Of a stretch of DNA of 64,000 nucleotides, positions 53,060 through 61,950 are shown piece by piece; within the stretch, counting starts at the first letter, position 1; every line of letters starts with the position of its first letter. Origin of the DNA: Pelosinus fermentans DSM 17108 (GTDB lineage Bacteria > Bacillota > Negativicutes > DSM-13327). Location: positions 1,616,001-1,680,000 of the forward strand of contig NZ_AKVN02000001.1 of the NCBI RefSeq assembly GCF_000271485.2. Direction: 5' to 3'. The notes below the pieces were generated by a model, which was not told the origin of the DNA, ran no database searches, and was given only the letters and a program-made list of their open reading frames with translations. Both the position numbers and the translations under genes were made by a program.

Positions 53060-53835
53060 CTGTAAAAACCAAAAAGCCTCTGGTACATCATATTACGAAC
53101 TATGTGACAGTGAACGATTGTGCCAATATAACTCTGACCATTGGTGCTTCTCCTGTTATGGCAGATGATATAGGAGAAGTAGAAGAAATGGTTTCCTTTG
53201 CTTCGTCTTTGGTATTAAATATAGGAACTTTAAATTCGCGAAGTATTGAGTCCATGCTGGCGGTTGGCAAAAAGGCGAAAGAACGCGGCATTCCTATTGT
53301 TTTTGATCCCGTGGGAGTGGGAGCAACCAGTCTTCGAACTGCCACTGCCAAGCGAATCATAGAAGAAGTTGGGCCGTCGGTCATTCGCGGCAATATGTCG
53401 GAAATGAAGATTTTGGCTGGATTGGAGGTACAGATTAAGGGGGTTGATTCGACTGCTGATGAAGAGGATGGAAAAACAGTAGCCAAACTCCTTTCTAAAA
53501 AGCTTAACTGTGTAATTGCGATTACCGGAAAGCAGGATATCATTGCTCAGGGAGATCGAGTTTGCTTGATTGATAATGGTCATCCTATTTTATCTCAAGT
53601 TACAGGTACAGGATGTATGGCTACATCATTGGTTGCTTCTTTTTGTGGAGCAACGGAGGATTGGTTTGTGGGAGCGGCAGCAGGCATTATGATCATGGGC
53701 TTAGCCGGGGAATTGGCACAGCAGTCTTTGCAGGCAGGAGAAGGAATCGGCACGTTTCGGATGCGGCTGTTTGATGCCGTGTGGGCTATGACACCTGAGC
53801 TTATGAAGAAAGGCGGTGTCATTTCCAATGGATAA
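53023..53835 (+). CDS. thiM: Hydroxyethylthiazole kinase
   Basis: The 270-residue product has the ThiM pattern: KKPLVHHITNYVTVNDCANITLTIGASPVMADD, VFDPVGVGATSLRT, IRGNMSEMKILAG and the catalytic VTGTGCMATSLVASF. It phosphorylates the thiazole moiety salvaged from thiamine. The ATG at 53023 is preferred over 53005 because MEILQKISD is usual and TTTGGGGG lies about 9 bases upstream. It overlaps the end of cytX by 37 bases and thiE by 8 bases. Confidence 0.95.
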   Translation: MEILQKISDSLITVKTKKPLVHHITNYVTVNDCANITLTIGASPVMADDIGEVEEMVSFASSLVLNIGTLNSRSIESMLAVGKKAKERGIPIVFDPVGVGATSLRTATAKRIIEEVGPSVIRGNMSEMKILAGLEVQIKGVDSTADEEDGKTVAKLLSKKLNCVIAITGKQDIIAQGDRVCLIDNGHPILSQVTGTGCMATSLVASFCGATEDWFVGAAAGIMIMGLAGELAQQSLQAGEGIGTFRMRLFDAVWAMTPELMKKGGVISNG

Positions 53836-54457
53836 AAAAGCAGTTGATTACTCATTATATTTAGTAACAGATCGAGAGTTACTGGGGAATAAGGATTTAG
53901 CGGCAACAGTGGAAGAGGCTATTAAAGGAGGTACTACTTTAGTACAGATTCGTGAGAAGAATGTGTCTACTTTAGATTTTTTTGAGTTAGCCTTGGTGGT
54001 AAAACAGATTGCTGGAAAATATAATGTCCCTTTCATCATCAATGACCGGATTGATATTGCTTTAGCGATTGATGCTGACGGTGTACATATTGGACAAGAA
54101 GATATGCCTTTAGCAGTAGCACGAAAATTACTTGGTCCTACTAAAATAATTGGCGTATCTGCCTCTACTTTGGAAGAAGCTGTAAAAGCCCAGGATGGAG
54201 GGGCGGACTATTTAGGAGTCGGCGCCGTATTTCCTACCAGGACAAAAAGCGACGCTGATCATGTGAGTTTAGCAGCTTTGCGAAGAATAAAAGAGGGCGT
54301 CTCGGTGCCGGTTGTTGCTATTGGCGGCATTGATAAGGATACTATTCAGCGTGTGATAGAGGCTGGCGCCGATGGAGCAGCCGTTGTATCAGCGATTATT
54401 GCTTCTGCTGATCCTTATCAGGCAGCGTGTAACCTTCGCCATATTATAAAAAAATAA
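53828..54457 (+). CDS. thiE: Thiamine-phosphate synthase
   Basis: The 209-residue TIM-barrel product joins HMP-PP and thiazole phosphate to give thiamine phosphate. Family motifs are YLVTDRELLGN, TTLVQIREKN, PFIINDRIDIALAIDADGVHIGQEDMPL, YLGVGAVFPTRTKSDA and VVAIGGIDKD. The ATG at 53828 is chosen; GTG 53816 in frame would add MSFP. It completes a salvage set (ThiD, CytX, ThiM, ThiE) with no de novo genes such as thiC or thiG in the window. Confidence 0.95.
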   Translation: MDKKAVDYSLYLVTDRELLGNKDLAATVEEAIKGGTTLVQIREKNVSTLDFFELALVVKQIAGKYNVPFIINDRIDIALAIDADGVHIGQEDMPLAVARKLLGPTKIIGVSASTLEEAVKAQDGGADYLGVGAVFPTRTKSDADHVSLAALRRIKEGVSVPVVAIGGIDKDTIQRVIEAGADGAAVVSAIIASADPYQAACNLRHIIKK

Positions 54458-54471
54458 GAACATAACACGAT

Positions 54472-54515
54472 AGTCCTGCAACAGTTTATTATAAAGACTT
54501 TGCGGGACTTTTTGT
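54472..54515 (+). terminator. Terminator of the thi operon
   Basis: AGTCCTGCAA and TTGCGGGACT pair across about 22 bases and are followed by five T residues. Confidence 0.85.
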
Positions 54516-54630
54516 TAAAAAACAAGGGTTGTGTAGTTCCTGATAGTATGGTATAAAAGACATAGGTTAATCTCATTGAATAAGGGCAGGCTATAGGAAA
54601 GAAGCGCACTTGAAAAGAGGAGTGTTATGA

Positions 54631-55068
54631 ATGAAAGATAAGGAAGGACTAAAGCGTACACTCACTAAAATTCAATATGAGGTAACACAAAATCAGGCAA
54701 CAGAACCTGCTTTTCAAAATGAATTTTGGGATCATACCCAGGCTGGTATTTATGTGGATGTTGTATCGGGAGAACCTTTGTTTACTTCTTTAGATAAATT
54801 TGATTCTGGCTGTGGATGGCCTAGTTTTACCAAGCCTATTATGGAAGAGGTCATCAAGGAGAAACAGGATGTCAGTCATTTCATGATTCGTACAGAAGTG
54901 CGCAGTAAAACAGGGGATTCTCACTTAGGGCATGTATTTAATGATGGTCCTGCACCCCATAAATTACGCTATTGTATTAATTCGGCAGCACTGCGTTTTA
55001 TCCCTAAAGAAGATTTAGAAAAAGCAGGATATGGACAGTTTGTTCCGTTGTTTAATAAGGAGAAATAA
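54631..55068 (+). CDS. msrB: Methionine-R-sulfoxide reductase B
   Basis: The 145-residue product has MsrB motifs [34 protein letters not shown] and the catalytic cysteine C115 in [14 protein letters not shown]. It reduces methionine R-sulfoxides in proteins. The two CXXC zinc motifs of some MsrB enzymes are absent, so this is the zinc-free form. The ribosome site is AAGAGGAG. sfsA follows after 13 bases. Confidence 0.96.
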   Translation: MKDKEGLKRTLTKIQYEVTQNQATEPAFQNEFWDHTQAGIYVDVVSGEPLFTSLDKFDSGCGWPSFTKPIMEEVIKEKQDVSHFMIRTEVRSKTGDSHLGHVFNDGPAPHKLRYCINSAALRFIPKEDLEKAGYGQFVPLFNKEK

Positions 55069-55081
55069 ATGGCAGGTATTC

Positions 55082-55768
55082 ATGAAATATAGTCATATCG
55101 TACAAGGTATTTTTATAAAGCGTGTCAATCGCTTTATTGCCCATGTATTAGTTGACGGAATCGAAGAAGTGGTTCATGTCAAAAATACAGGCAGATGTCG
55201 GGAACTTTTTATTGCTGGAAGGATCGTGATACTGGAGCGAGCCAAAAATCCAGAGCGAAAAACCAGATTTTCGATCATTGGCATCTACAAAGAGAATTGC
55301 TTGATTAATATTGATTCACAAGTACCCAATTCTGTTGTTTTTGAAGCATTGCTGGCTAACGGTATTTCGGAAATTACAAACACTACTATGGTGAAAAAAG
55401 AAGTAACCTATGGAAAGTCCAGATTTGATCTTTATTTTGAGTCAGCCGATTGCCGAGGATTTATTGAAGTGAAAGGTGTCACCTTAGAAGAAAATGGTCT
55501 GGTAATGTTTCCTGATGCTCCTACACTGCGAGGAACTAAACACGTGCTTGAAATGATGAAAGCAGTGGAGGAGGGGTATAAGGGGTACATTTTCTTCCTG
55601 GTCCAGATGAAAGGGGTAAAAAGTTTTAGCCCTAACAATAAAACGGATCCGGGTTTTGCCGCAGCCTTACGACTTGCTGCTCAAAAAGGCGTCATTCTGC
55701 TGGCATATGACTCCTTAGTCACTGAGGATGAAATCGTAATCGGGGATAGAGTGGAGATAGTATTGTAA
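55082..55768 (+). CDS. sfsA: SfsA family nuclease-like protein
   Basis: The 228-residue product has the SfsA pattern: GIFIKRVNRFIAHV, HVKNTGRCRELFIAGRIVILERA, PNSVVFEALLANG and GKSRFDLYFESADCRGFIEVKGVTLEENGLVMFPDAPTLRGTKH. The name comes from sugar fermentation stimulation in E. coli, but the C-terminal half resembles restriction-like nuclease folds and its true role is unsettled. The ATG at 55082 starts 14 bases after msrB; the extension from 55031 lies inside msrB. Confidence 0.93.
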   Translation: MKYSHIVQGIFIKRVNRFIAHVLVDGIEEVVHVKNTGRCRELFIAGRIVILERAKNPERKTRFSIIGIYKENCLINIDSQVPNSVVFEALLANGISEITNTTMVKKEVTYGKSRFDLYFESADCRGFIEVKGVTLEENGLVMFPDAPTLRGTKHVLEMMKAVEEGYKGYIFFLVQMKGVKSFSPNNKTDPGFAAALRLAAQKGVILLAYDSLVTEDEIVIGDRVEIVL

Positions 55769-55804
55769 TGATATGTAAAAGTATAAGTTTTTTAAGGAGA
55801 ACGT

Positions 55805-55916
55805 TTAACACAGAGTGCACAGAGATCCACAGAGATCCACAGAGGTGTACGCTGAGGGTATTATGTTTTTATTCTATCTATCTTTTCTCTGTGTTCTCTG
55901 CGCCTCTGCGGTTTCG
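55805..55916. repeat. Dispersed repeat, CTCTGCG type, with internal duplication (copy 10)
   Basis: The right arm TCTCTGTGTTCTCTGCGCC then CTCTGCGGTTTC is intact. The left arm reads CACAGAGTGCACAGAG and then repeats AGATCCACAG twice. The tail TTTTATATGTTTTTATTAGG follows. Confidence 0.8.
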
Positions 55917-55953
55917 ATCCTGTTTTATATGTTTTTATTAGGGAGGGAAGTGT

Positions 55954-56850
55954 ATGTATTTTGATACTGCCGGGGGTCCTGTGTTTCGTCCGCCCAGTGA
56001 AGCGGAAAGTTTTATTTTAAGAGTAACTATCGGGTGTTCTCATAATCGCTGTACCTATTGCAATATGTACAGAAGTGTTGATTTCCGCATGCGAACGATG
56101 GATGAAATTATGGCGCAAATTAACCATGCGGGACAATATAAGGATTTTATTCGCCGTATTTTCTTAGCAGATGGTAATGCTCTTGTTTTGCCGACGGAGA
56201 CACTATTGGAGATTTTAAGAGTACTGAAAGAGCGTTTTCCAAAACTGCGCAGAGTATCCTGTTATGCAGGACCCAATGATATTTTGCGAAAAACACCAGA
56301 AGAACTGCAACACTTATCAAAAGCAGGATTAAAACTGGTGTATTATGGAATGGAGTCGGGTGATGACGAAGTACTGCGTCATGTAAATAAAGGGGTTACC
56401 GCACAACAATCTATTGAGGCAGGGCAGAAAGTAGTGGCTGCTGGCATCAAATTATCTTTAATGGTAATCATTGGCCTTGGAGGGAAGGCAGGTTCTAGGC
56501 AGCACGCCTATCATACTGCTCAGGCAGTAAATGCCATTCGTCCTACAATGCTGAGTGCTTTAACGTTGATGATGTACCGGGGAAGTGAGCTGCGAGCTGA
56601 ATACGAACGTGGGGAATTTGAAATTCTATCGCCGCCGGAAATCATGGACGAATTGCATGAGCTGATTCATGCCATTGATCTACCTAGTGAATCTCATTGT
56701 TTGTTCCGCAGCAACCATATATCCAATTATGTGGCTTTAGCAGGTACGCTGCCGCAAGATAAAGAAAAATTGCTGTCTGACTGCAAAAAGGCGATCGAAT
56801 ATTTGTCGACTATGACAGAGTGGGACCCTTATAATAATGTTGAACAATAG
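55954..56850 (+). CDS. Radical SAM protein with CX4CX2C cluster motif
   Basis: The 298-residue product has the radical SAM barrel: ILRVTIGCSHNRCTYCNMY, RRIFLADGNALVLP, LRRVSCYAGPNDIL, KLVYYGMESGDDEVLRHVNKG and SLMVIIGLGGKAGS. The cluster cysteines are C34, C39 and C42 by position in GCSHNRCTYC, a CX4CX2C spacing rather than the classical CX3CX2C; I believe this spacing is usual for this subfamily. The substrate is unknown. GGGAGGG lies just upstream. Confidence 0.88.
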   Translation: MYFDTAGGPVFRPPSEAESFILRVTIGCSHNRCTYCNMYRSVDFRMRTMDEIMAQINHAGQYKDFIRRIFLADGNALVLPTETLLEILRVLKERFPKLRRVSCYAGPNDILRKTPEELQHLSKAGLKLVYYGMESGDDEVLRHVNKGVTAQQSIEAGQKVVAAGIKLSLMVIIGLGGKAGSRQHAYHTAQAVNAIRPTMLSALTLMMYRGSELRAEYERGEFEILSPPEIMDELHELIHAIDLPSESHCLFRSNHISNYVALAGTLPQDKEKLLSDCKKAIEYLSTMTEWDPYNNVEQ

Positions 56851-56905
56851 ACAATTGATGTGTAGTACTGCCATTGTTATCTAATAGGAAAGGAGGCTAG
56901 GAGTA

Positions 56906-58279
56906 GTGGGAGATGGTATTTTGAAAAAAATGATAAATTATATATGTTTAATCACTATGATACTGCTGCTTTCTCAGCCTGTCATTGGCAGTGCAGGAGC
57001 ATTGGAAGATTATGAAGAGGCCAGGAGCCTATATTTAGCTGCTGTTGCCTGTACTGCTGCATATAGTGATCGAGAAGGAAATATTGCCAGGAGTGCTCTG
57101 GAACAAAATGGCTGGAAAGTACAGTCCTATAGAGAAAAAAGTGATCAGGCAGATGTTAGGTTCTTGGTTGCTAGAAAAATTCAGCAAGGAGATACAGTGC
57201 CTTCTTATTTGCTTTCTGTAGTGGGGACTGAAAATGTAAAAGACGTTAAAGTCGATTTGCGTGTGAGTAAGGTTTATTTTGCTGGGAAAACTCTTGAAGA
57301 ATTCACCGCTAATTCCCTGCTCAAAGATATACCGGATTCCGCTCCAAAGGTGCATAAGGGCTTTAACCAATATGTTCAGACGGGATTCAGTAGAGAAATA
57401 CTTGCAGAAGGTGCCAATTCTGAAAAATCATTGCTGGAAATGTTGCTAGGCGATAAGGATAAAAAAGTATATTTAGTAGGCCACAGTTTAGGCGGTGCTG
57501 GAGTTACCATTGGTGGAGCAAGGCTTCTTGATATGGGGGTAAAGCCGGAGCAGATTGAAGTGATTACCTTTGGTGCGCCAGCAGTAGGTAATAAAGCGTT
57601 TCGTGAGAAGTTTGAACCTGCTTTGCACCTTACGCGCGTTGTGACCACTGGCGATCCTGTAACTGGAGCATTGCAAAAACTAGTGGGGGGATATGAGCAG
57701 TTTGGTCGAGAAATTCGTTGGCAGACCCCAAGTAATCAAGATGCTGATCCACATCAAATTACTTTATATCTGGATTTGGCGATTAAGAATTATTACCAGA
57801 AAAGACAGCAGGCTGTAGCAGCGGGAGAATTGTCAATACCAAACGAGACAACATATACTCCTGGCAAGCCAAGAGTATATGTTGCACCCATCAAAAACCA
57901 ATTGCCGGAAGAGCTGCGTGGAGAATTTTCTTATATGAAGGAAGCGCTGTATGATGAATATCGAAATACGTTGCCCGGATATGTATTAGACACAGGGGAA
58001 AAAAGTAATGATGTCTTTAAAAAAGCAATGGCTGCTGATTGTGATTGGGTGGTAGTATCTGAAATTCAGGGCCATACGGTTAAGAATGAGGAGAATACAA
58101 GTTATATTACGTTGGAGCAGCGTGTATATCAGGCAAAGAGTGGTGCTATTGTTACTGTGGCCAGTTACGGGAGCAGCACGCGGGATCTTACCTCTCTGGA
58201 AGCTCTTATTCATAATACCAAGAATATGAGTCAGAACAGGCAGGATTGGTTAGGGACGTTTGATAAAAATACAATTTAA
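56906..58279 (+). CDS. Exported class 3 lipase-like protein
   Basis: The 457-residue product has a signal helix (ICLITMILLLSQPVIGSAGA) and a class 3 lipase core. VHKGFNQYV (oxyanion region), VYLVGHSLGGAGVTIG (nucleophile Ser in GHSLGG), VITFGAPAVGNKAF, and VVTTGDPVTGAL (catalytic-Asp region) with a later DPHQITLY His are in order. Residues about 320-457 form an extra C-terminal domain (KSNDVFKKAMAADCDWVVVSEIQG...YGSSTRDLTSLE) that I do not recognise. The start GTG follows AGGAGG by 9 bases. Confidence 0.83.
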   Translation: MGDGILKKMINYICLITMILLLSQPVIGSAGALEDYEEARSLYLAAVACTAAYSDREGNIARSALEQNGWKVQSYREKSDQADVRFLVARKIQQGDTVPSYLLSVVGTENVKDVKVDLRVSKVYFAGKTLEEFTANSLLKDIPDSAPKVHKGFNQYVQTGFSREILAEGANSEKSLLEMLLGDKDKKVYLVGHSLGGAGVTIGGARLLDMGVKPEQIEVITFGAPAVGNKAFREKFEPALHLTRVVTTGDPVTGALQKLVGGYEQFGREIRWQTPSNQDADPHQITLYLDLAIKNYYQKRQQAVAAGELSIPNETTYTPGKPRVYVAPIKNQLPEELRGEFSYMKEALYDEYRNTLPGYVLDTGEKSNDVFKKAMAADCDWVVVSEIQGHTVKNEENTSYITLEQRVYQAKSGAIVTVASYGSSTRDLTSLEALIHNTKNMSQNRQDWLGTFDKNTI

Positions 58280-58292
58280 GATATCGCTTAGT

Positions 58293-58331
58293 AAGAAAGT
58301 TACTCTTCTTTATAGGAGAGTAACTTTCTTT
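58293..58331 (+). terminator. Rho-independent terminator
   Basis: AGAAAGTTACTCT and AGAGTAACTTTCT pair around TCTTTATAGG-type loop bases and are followed by TTGTATTT. Confidence 0.88.
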
Positions 58332-58488
58332 GTATTTAAGAGTTATTCAAATCGAAATAAACTAATTGAAATACGCAATAGAGGATAAAATTTTGTGAAA
58401 TGAAAATATTAGAAGAGATATACAGGAAAAAACAGCAGAACTCATAATATATATATAGTAGTATTTTTCAGTGAAGGAGAATCGTTCA

Positions 58489-60375
58489 ATGTCAAAACAG
58501 CCTCATTTAGTTCCTTTTGCTCTTAGCCTCATGTTGCTTTCGACATCCAGTGCTATGGCGGCAGGAGCGGAAACGTTTCAAATTCCCAGTCGCGAGGAAA
58601 TTGCAGCTGAGTATAAATGGCATCTTGATGATTTGTATGCCAGCGATGAAGAGTGGCAGGCGGATTATGATAAGGTAAAAGAAATGCTGCCTAAAGTTGG
58701 TGAATATCAAGGAAAGCTGGACCGCTCAGGAAAGAACCTGTTAGCCTGCCTCACGCTTAGGGATGATATTTCCCAAATTACGGGGAAGCTATATCCTTTT
58801 GCTCGAATGCATCAAGATGAGAATACGGCGGATAATAAATACCAGGCATTAACTGGTAAAGCTCAATCCTTGAATATTGAAGTAAATGCTGCTACTGCCT
58901 TTATTGAGCCTGAGATAGTGGCGATACCAGCAGAGAAACTGAGAAAAATGCAAAGTAAGGAAAAGGGGCTGGAGGTTTACAGCTTCTATTTAAAAAGTTT
59001 GATACAGCAAAAAAAACACGTACTATCCCAGCGGGAAGAAGCATTATTATCTCGGGCAGGAGAAGTAGCTGCCACTCCGGCAACTATTTTTAATATTTTA
59101 ACAAATGCGGAAGTAAAATTTCCTTCGATTCAGGATGAACGAGGGCAAGAGGTTCCATTAAGTGAAGGCCGCTATAATAATTATCTGCGTTCTCCCGATC
59201 GTCGTGTACGTCAGGATTCATTTGTCGGCATTCTAGGTGCTTATAGTCAATATCGTAACACTTTGGCGGCAACACTGAATGGGCACGTCAAGCAGCATGT
59301 GTTTTTTGCTCAGGCTCACAACTATCATTCATCCCAAGAAGCGGCTCTTATGCCAAATCATATTTCTGTAGAAGTATATGATAATCTTATTACTACAGTA
59401 AATCACAATCTGGCTCCTCTGCATCGTTATGTGTCACTTAAGAAGAAAGCGTTAGGTGTAGAGGACATACATATGTATGATTTATATGCGCCAATGGTAA
59501 AAGATGTGGAAATTCGGCTATCCTATTCGGAAGCTTTGGAGCTTGTTAGGAATGCCTTGTCTCCTCTTGGCAAGGAATATATAGAAAACTTTAACAAAGG
59601 AATTTCTTCTCATTGGATTGATGTGTATGAGAATCAAGGTAAACGTTCAGGTGCTTATTCTTGGGGGGTTTACGGCGTCCATCCTTTCGTATTTTTAAAT
59701 TATAATGGACAATTTAGTGATGCATCCACCCTTGCCCATGAGATGGGGCATGCACTGCACAGCTTTTATAGTGCTGAGAAGCAGCCCTATCCTACAGCGG
59801 ATTATGTTACTTTTACAGCCGAAACCGCCTCTACTACGAACGAGATATTGCTCATTGATTATATGCTGGCAAAAACAACGGATAAAAAAGAAAAAATGTA
59901 TTTGCTGAATCAATACTTAGAAAATATTCGCACTACCTTATACCGGCAGACGATGTTCGCTGAATTTGAAAAAGAGATTCATGATCGAAGTGAAAAGGGT
60001 GAGACATTGACTGCAGATCTTATGGAGGAGATCTATCATGATCTTAATGTAAAATACTTTGGTCCGGAAATGATTGTAGATAAAGAAATTGATATTGAGT
60101 GGGCTCGGATTCCACATTTTTATCGAAATTTTTATGTTTATCAATATGCCACAGGATATTCTGCTGCAACGGCCTTTGCTAAGCAGCTTCAAACCGAAGG
60201 CGAAGCTGCCCAAGAACGATATACGAACAATTTTCTAAAAGCAGGCGGTTCTGATACGCCAATCCGTATTTTAAAAAATGCTGGTGTTGATATGTCCACC
60301 CCTCAGCCAATTGAAATTACGTTACAGAAGTTCAACAGGTTATTAGATGAATTAGAAGCTTTATTATCTGAATAA
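58489..60375 (+). CDS. Exported oligoendopeptidase F-like metallopeptidase (M3B)
   Basis: The 628-residue product has an M3 zinc-peptidase core: LAHEMGHALHSFYS (H417, E418, H421) with the distal glutamate in FTAETASTTNE, and the N-terminal PepF region (YKWHLDDLYASDEEWQADYDKV). Unlike typical PepF (about 600 residues, cytoplasmic), it starts with a signal peptide (LVPFALSLMLLSTSSAMAAGAE). It would act in the periplasm. The ATG at 58489 follows AAGGAGA by 8 bases. It is monocistronic. Confidence 0.92.
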   Translation: MSKQPHLVPFALSLMLLSTSSAMAAGAETFQIPSREEIAAEYKWHLDDLYASDEEWQADYDKVKEMLPKVGEYQGKLDRSGKNLLACLTLRDDISQITGKLYPFARMHQDENTADNKYQALTGKAQSLNIEVNAATAFIEPEIVAIPAEKLRKMQSKEKGLEVYSFYLKSLIQQKKHVLSQREEALLSRAGEVAATPATIFNILTNAEVKFPSIQDERGQEVPLSEGRYNNYLRSPDRRVRQDSFVGILGAYSQYRNTLAATLNGHVKQHVFFAQAHNYHSSQEAALMPNHISVEVYDNLITTVNHNLAPLHRYVSLKKKALGVEDIHMYDLYAPMVKDVEIRLSYSEALELVRNALSPLGKEYIENFNKGISSHWIDVYENQGKRSGAYSWGVYGVHPFVFLNYNGQFSDASTLAHEMGHALHSFYSAEKQPYPTADYVTFTAETASTTNEILLIDYMLAKTTDKKEKMYLLNQYLENIRTTLYRQTMFAEFEKEIHDRSEKGETLTADLMEEIYHDLNVKYFGPEMIVDKEIDIEWARIPHFYRNFYVYQYATGYSAATAFAKQLQTEGEAAQERYTNNFLKAGGSDTPIRILKNAGVDMSTPQPIEITLQKFNRLLDELEALLSE

Positions 60376-60421
60376 TAGAAAGTGTTACTAAAGTTGAAGA
60401 TATTATAGCTTTGAACAGATA

Positions 60422-60480
60422 CCCTCTTAATAAATGCGAGTATAGATAAAATATACAACGCATTTACTAAGGGGGTTTTT
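60422..60480 (+). terminator. Rho-independent terminator
   Basis: CCCTCTTAATAAATGCG and CGCATTTACTAAGGGGG pair at 15 of 17 positions and are followed by five T residues. The rest of the gap to 60630 is AT-rich promoter sequence for the SorC gene. Confidence 0.8.
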
Positions 60481-60630
60481 AATTATAGATGGAAAATTAT
60501 TTATTTAAGGTATTGTAATTTTTCAAATAATATATTAATATATAAACATGGAACGAAAGTTATATACTATCACAAATGTGACAGTGTGCAAAAAAATCAA
60601 TAAACCATATAAGGTTAGAAAGGTATACTA

Positions 60631-61575
60631 ATGCTTAAGGTAGATAGACGGTTACTTGTGAAAGTTTCCCAGATGTATTACATAGAGAATATGAATCAAA
60701 ATGAAATAGCTAGTAAGTTTGGTATCAATAGAACTACTGTAAGCAAGTATCTGAAAAAAGCAATGTTAGCAGGAATTGTGCAAATTTCTGTTGTAAATGA
60801 TTTGTATGAAAGTTTGGAAACCGCATTGGAAAAAAAGTTTGGATTAAAAGAAGTATATATTGTGCCTTCAAGCTCAGACCCTGGTGAGGTAAAAAATAAT
60901 CTTGGAAAAGCGGGAATCGGTTACTTAAAGCGAATCATAAATGATGGTGATATCGTAGGGTTTGCCTGGGGAACGACCATTGGTGCGTTATCGAATCTAG
61001 CTTCTGTAGAGAAGTGTGATATCGTTAATGCTGACATGGTTCCTCTAGTGGGGGGACCTGAAAATTTAGATAGCGAATACCATGTAAACACCATTGTATA
61101 TAAAGTTGCAAATGCTTTTAAAGCCAAAAGTCATTATTTGTATGCACCTGCTATTACCGGAACGACAGAAACTAAATCAGCTATCATGCAAGATGCTAAT
61201 TGTAGTAAAATCGTGAAGTTATGGGATGAAGTGAGTATTACAATATTAGGAATTGGTGCACCAATACGATCTTCCAACTTAGTCTGGTCTGGCTCTTTTG
61301 GCAAAGAATACAGCCGTATGCTGGAAGATGCGGGGGTAGTAGGCGACATTTGCTCAAGGTTTTATGATGTTGATGGCAATGTGGTGGATACGGTATTAAA
61401 GGATAGAACCATAGCGATTGATTTGGAAAAGTTAAGGAATGTAAAATATTCCATAGGAATTGCGTCCTCGCCGGAAAAGGTGCCTGCTATATATGGAGCT
61501 ATGAAGGGGAAATTTATAAATGTGTTAATTTCTGATGAAAAAACTGCTAAATTACTAATTGATTTTGCTGGCTAA
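60631..61575 (+). CDS. SorC-family sugar-responsive regulator
   Basis: The 314-residue product has an N-terminal HTH (MYYIENMNQNEIASKFGINRTTVSKYLKKA, residues 15-44) and the SorC sugar-phosphate-binding domain (GIGYLKRIINDGDIVGFAWGTTIGALSNL, MVPLVGGPEN, ITILGIGAPIRSSNLVWSG, GDICSRFYDVDGNVV). Proteins of this kind sense phosphorylated sugars. Its position just upstream of the glucitol PTS genes suggests sorbitol 6-phosphate as effector, which is inference; in enterobacteria srl is controlled by SrlR and GutM. Confidence 0.9.
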   Translation: MLKVDRRLLVKVSQMYYIENMNQNEIASKFGINRTTVSKYLKKAMLAGIVQISVVNDLYESLETALEKKFGLKEVYIVPSSSDPGEVKNNLGKAGIGYLKRIINDGDIVGFAWGTTIGALSNLASVEKCDIVNADMVPLVGGPENLDSEYHVNTIVYKVANAFKAKSHYLYAPAITGTTETKSAIMQDANCSKIVKLWDEVSITILGIGAPIRSSNLVWSGSFGKEYSRMLEDAGVVGDICSRFYDVDGNVVDTVLKDRTIAIDLEKLRNVKYSIGIASSPEKVPAIYGAMKGKFINVLISDEKTAKLLIDFAG

Positions 61576-61612
61576 GATGAAAGATAGCTTAGTTTTAAAT
61601 GATTATGTAAGG

Positions 61613-61648
61613 GCCATGGGCTAAGCATAATGCTGCTCATGGTTTTTA
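61613..61648 (+). terminator. Terminator after the SorC gene
   Basis: CCATGGGCTAAGCAT and ATGCTGCTCATGG pair and are followed by six T residues. The left arm and flanking GTAAGGGCCATGGGCTAAGC recur at 61858 in the small gene. Confidence 0.75.
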
Positions 61649-61705
61649 TATACCATTTTTACAAGATGCAGGGTATCAAAAATGTGGTTTAGGAGGATCT
61701 TCTAT

Positions 61706-61876
61706 ATGGCTAAAGAGATAAAAGCAGTTCTGCAACCAGGGGATAAGATATATACATTATTTGAATATAATGAAGTAGTAATCAGAGGGAATAAAGAAAG
61801 CTTTATCATACGAATAGAAAAAGTAGAAGAAAGCAAAAGAAATATGTATCGTCAATATGTAAGAGCCATGGGCTAA
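61706..61876 (+). CDS. 56-residue protein in the glucitol locus, unknown function
   Basis: The product reads as a compact, charged, possibly beta-rich domain (LQPGDKIYTLFEYNEVVIRGNKESFIIRIEKVE, given as residues 8-40) ending in YRQYVRAMG. AGGAGGA lies 8 bases upstream of ATG 61706, so it is probably translated. Its last codons lie within the following terminator hairpin, and that end is a duplicate of the terminator after the SorC gene. I do not recognise the family. It lies between the regulator and srlD. Confidence 0.6.
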   Translation: MAKEIKAVLQPGDKIYTLFEYNEVVIRGNKESFIIRIEKVEESKRNMYRQYVRAMG

Positions 61877-61905
61877 GCATTGATTGCTTATCTCATGGCC
61901 TTTTT
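61864..61905 (+). terminator. Terminator overlapping the small gene's stop
   Basis: GCCATGGGCTAAGCA and TGCTTATCTCATGGC pair at 13 of 15 positions and are followed by six T residues. It contains the TAA stop. srlD may need readthrough or its own promoter. Confidence 0.75.
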
Positions 61906-61950
61906 GTATATGAAACAATATAAAAAAAACATTTCAGGAGGTAGTTAGCT

